Shown: positions 7,118 to 7,972 of the stretch, piece after piece
How positions within the stretch are numbered: the first letter of the stretch is position 1
Layout: every line of letters begins with the position of its first letter
Assembly (NCBI GenBank): GCA_008016945.1
Contig: SSGN01000221.1
Span: 1 to 7,972 of the forward strand
Length of the DNA stretch: 7,972 nt
Source: Flavobacteriales bacterium
GTDB taxonomy: Bacteria > Bacteroidota > Bacteroidia > Flavobacteriales > PHOS-HE28
Direction: 5' to 3'
The notes under the pieces: model-generated
Told to the model about the DNA's origin: nothing
Databases searched by the model: none
Seen by the model: only the letters and a program-made list of their open reading frames with translations
Translations under genes and position numbers: made by a program

Positions 7118-7786
7118 TCAGAAGCAGCCTACTTTGATGCTCACTCCGGTATTGAGCCCACGCAAGGCATCCTTGGGTGTGGCCGGAAGATCGAGGTCGG
7201 TGGTGTATCGGTAGCTGGCGCCCACTCCTACGCGGACCAACGAGATCACATTGAACTCCAGTTCCACGCCCGGCTCCACTACGAAGAAGGCTTGTGCATC
7301 ATAGTGATCGTCGAGGTCGAACTGGTCGTTGTCGTACGAAGCCCAACGGCTGTTCCCGTAGGTGACACCACCCGCCCCGATGATCACCGGCAGGCTGATG
7401 TGGATGGGCGACCGGTAGGCGATGATGGGCTCGATCAGCAATCCGCCGTAGCCCATGTACAGGCTGCTCTTCCTACGCAGGAACTCGCCGTTCGCTATCT
7501 GGAGATCATCATACGCCTTGTTCGGCACCTGGGTCACCAGACCGTGCCCTGCGAGGCCGATGGTGAGGCGATGATCGATGATCCATCCACCACGAATGCC
7601 AGTGAGCAAGGCATCCTGGTCCATGATCCGGGTGTAGTGCGTGGTGACACCACCCCAGCCGCCGTGGTGCAGGTCCTTGTTACCACCCAGCAGCGTGCGC
7701 ATGGCGGCATCGTCGGTGGTTTGTGCAATGGTCGGCACATCGGCAAGCGCCAACAGGAGCAGGAGGAAGAGGATCCGGATAAGCAT
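7118..7786 (-). CDS. Small outer-membrane beta-barrel protein, unknown role
   Basis: A 222-residue protein with a strong signal peptide (RILFLLLLLALADVPTIAQ, cleavage near residue 22). The mature part alternates short amphipathic strands and Gly/Asp turns, for example GGWIIDHRLTIGLAGHGLV (66-84), PIIAYRSPIHISLPVIIGAGG (120-140), FFVVEPGVELEFNVISLVRVGVGASYRY (167-194), and ends GVSIKVGCF with a terminal Phe. These traits fit an 8- to 10-stranded outer-membrane barrel, and the DNDQFDLDDHYDAQ segment (152-165) looks like an extracellular loop. I recognise no specific family and no catalytic residues. A Cys beside the terminal Phe is unusual. It is the first gene of a possible pair with the T9SS cargo protein downstream and carries copy B of the shared upstream element 14 bases before its ATG. 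Confidence 0.88.
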   Translation of the reverse strand: MLIRILFLLLLLALADVPTIAQTTDDAAMRTLLGGNKDLHHGGWGGVTTHYTRIMDQDALLTGIRGGWIIDHRLTIGLAGHGLVTQVPNKAYDDLQIANGEFLRRKSSLYMGYGGLLIEPIIAYRSPIHISLPVIIGAGGVTYGNSRWASYDNDQFDLDDHYDAQAFFVVEPGVELEFNVISLVRVGVGASYRYTTDLDLPATPKDALRGLNTGVSIKVGCF

Positions 7787-7800
7787 AGCGGTGTTGTTTC

Positions 7801-7837
7801 GTTTCCCCTATGACAATGATGCGACCGAATACCCCTA
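7801..7837 (-). promoter_or_regulatory. Bipartite upstream element, copy B (barrel gene)
   Basis: In the coding direction this reads TAGGGGTATTC-N10-TTGTCATAGGGGAAAC and ends 14 bases before the barrel ATG at 7786. It is the counterpart of copy A at 5588-5624: block order and spacing are identical and the spacer is unrelated. The GTCA block lies 24 bases before the start codon (22 in copy A), which would suit a -10 box with a short leader. No TAnnTTTG element is present in this upstream region either. Confidence 0.7.
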
Positions 7838-7883
7838 CCCGGTTGAAGAAAATTCTTTCCCAGGTGAGGCGGAGGGTGAATGA

Positions 7884-7972
7884 GAGAGGAAGAGAGGAAG
7901 AGAGGAAGAGAGGAAGAGAGGAAGAGAGGAAGAGAGGAAGAGAGGAAGAGAGGAAGAGAGGAAGAGAGGAAG
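7884..7972 (+). repeat. GAGAGGAA octanucleotide tandem repeat, cut by window edge
   Basis: Eleven perfect copies of GAGAGGAA plus one extra base run to the last base of the window, so the true copy number is unknown. One strand is all purine and the other all pyrimidine. It lies 46 bp upstream of regulatory copy B and about 97 bp upstream of the barrel start codon. It is not within a convincing gene. Perfect identity of all copies suggests recent or ongoing expansion by slippage, or an assembly end inside a repeat. Confidence 0.95.

Noticed and set aside
7880..7972. Open frame from ATG at 7880 through the octamer repeat, encoding a repeating Glu/Arg/Lys/Gly octapeptide
   Set aside because: The frame is open only because the repeat lacks stops, and it starts next to a divergent promoter region with no independent evidence for translation.
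7884..7972. CRISPR array
   Set aside because: The units are 8 bases in direct tandem with no spacers.

Overview
The window looks like chromosome from a GC-rich member of the Bacteroidota, probably environmental. Four signs support this. Secreted and outer-membrane genes dominate, including a CarboxypepD_reg-type TonB receptor and a protein with a type B type IX secretion (T9SS) sorting domain. TAnnTTTG promoter -7 elements are present. Start codons lack clear Shine-Dalgarno sites. The NlpC/P60 and small exported proteins have relatives I know mainly from this phylum. The exact order is inference; a Flavobacteriales-like lineage would fit.

Left part (1-2275): tRNA-Ser(GCU) lies on the minus strand with its own terminator. 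It is divergent from an acetyl-CoA acetyltransferase (thiolase), and both share a compact promoter region with back-to-back -7 elements. Downstream of the thiolase, a 99-bp spacer filled by a long imperfect inverted repeat leads into a cytoplasmic-type SH3 + NlpC/P60 cysteine peptidase, probably for murein peptide processing.

Middle (2276-3217): a 442-bp stretch without a convincing gene is followed by a small exported protein of a conserved but uncharacterised family. A strong hairpin then sits between it and the convergent TonB receptor.

Right part (3218-7972, all minus strand): reading in the direction of transcription, a small outer-membrane beta-barrel protein is followed by a modular secreted protein with a T9SS type B sorting domain, then by a TonB-dependent receptor. 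The barrel gene and the receptor gene each carry the same bipartite element just upstream of the start codon: TAGGGGTATTC-N10-TTGTCA(A/T)AGGGGAAAC. The blocks match at 26 of 27 positions, the spacing is identical, and the spacers are unrelated in sequence. This is the strongest candidate for something undescribed: a promoter or operator class controlling a cell-envelope regulon. Upstream of the distal copy, a perfect GAGAGGAA octanucleotide tandem repeat runs off the window edge.

No CRISPR array, insertion sequence, phage gene or toxin-antitoxin pair was seen. The thiolase, peptidase and tRNA are ordinary housekeeping genes. The cell-surface cluster and its shared upstream element deserve follow-up.
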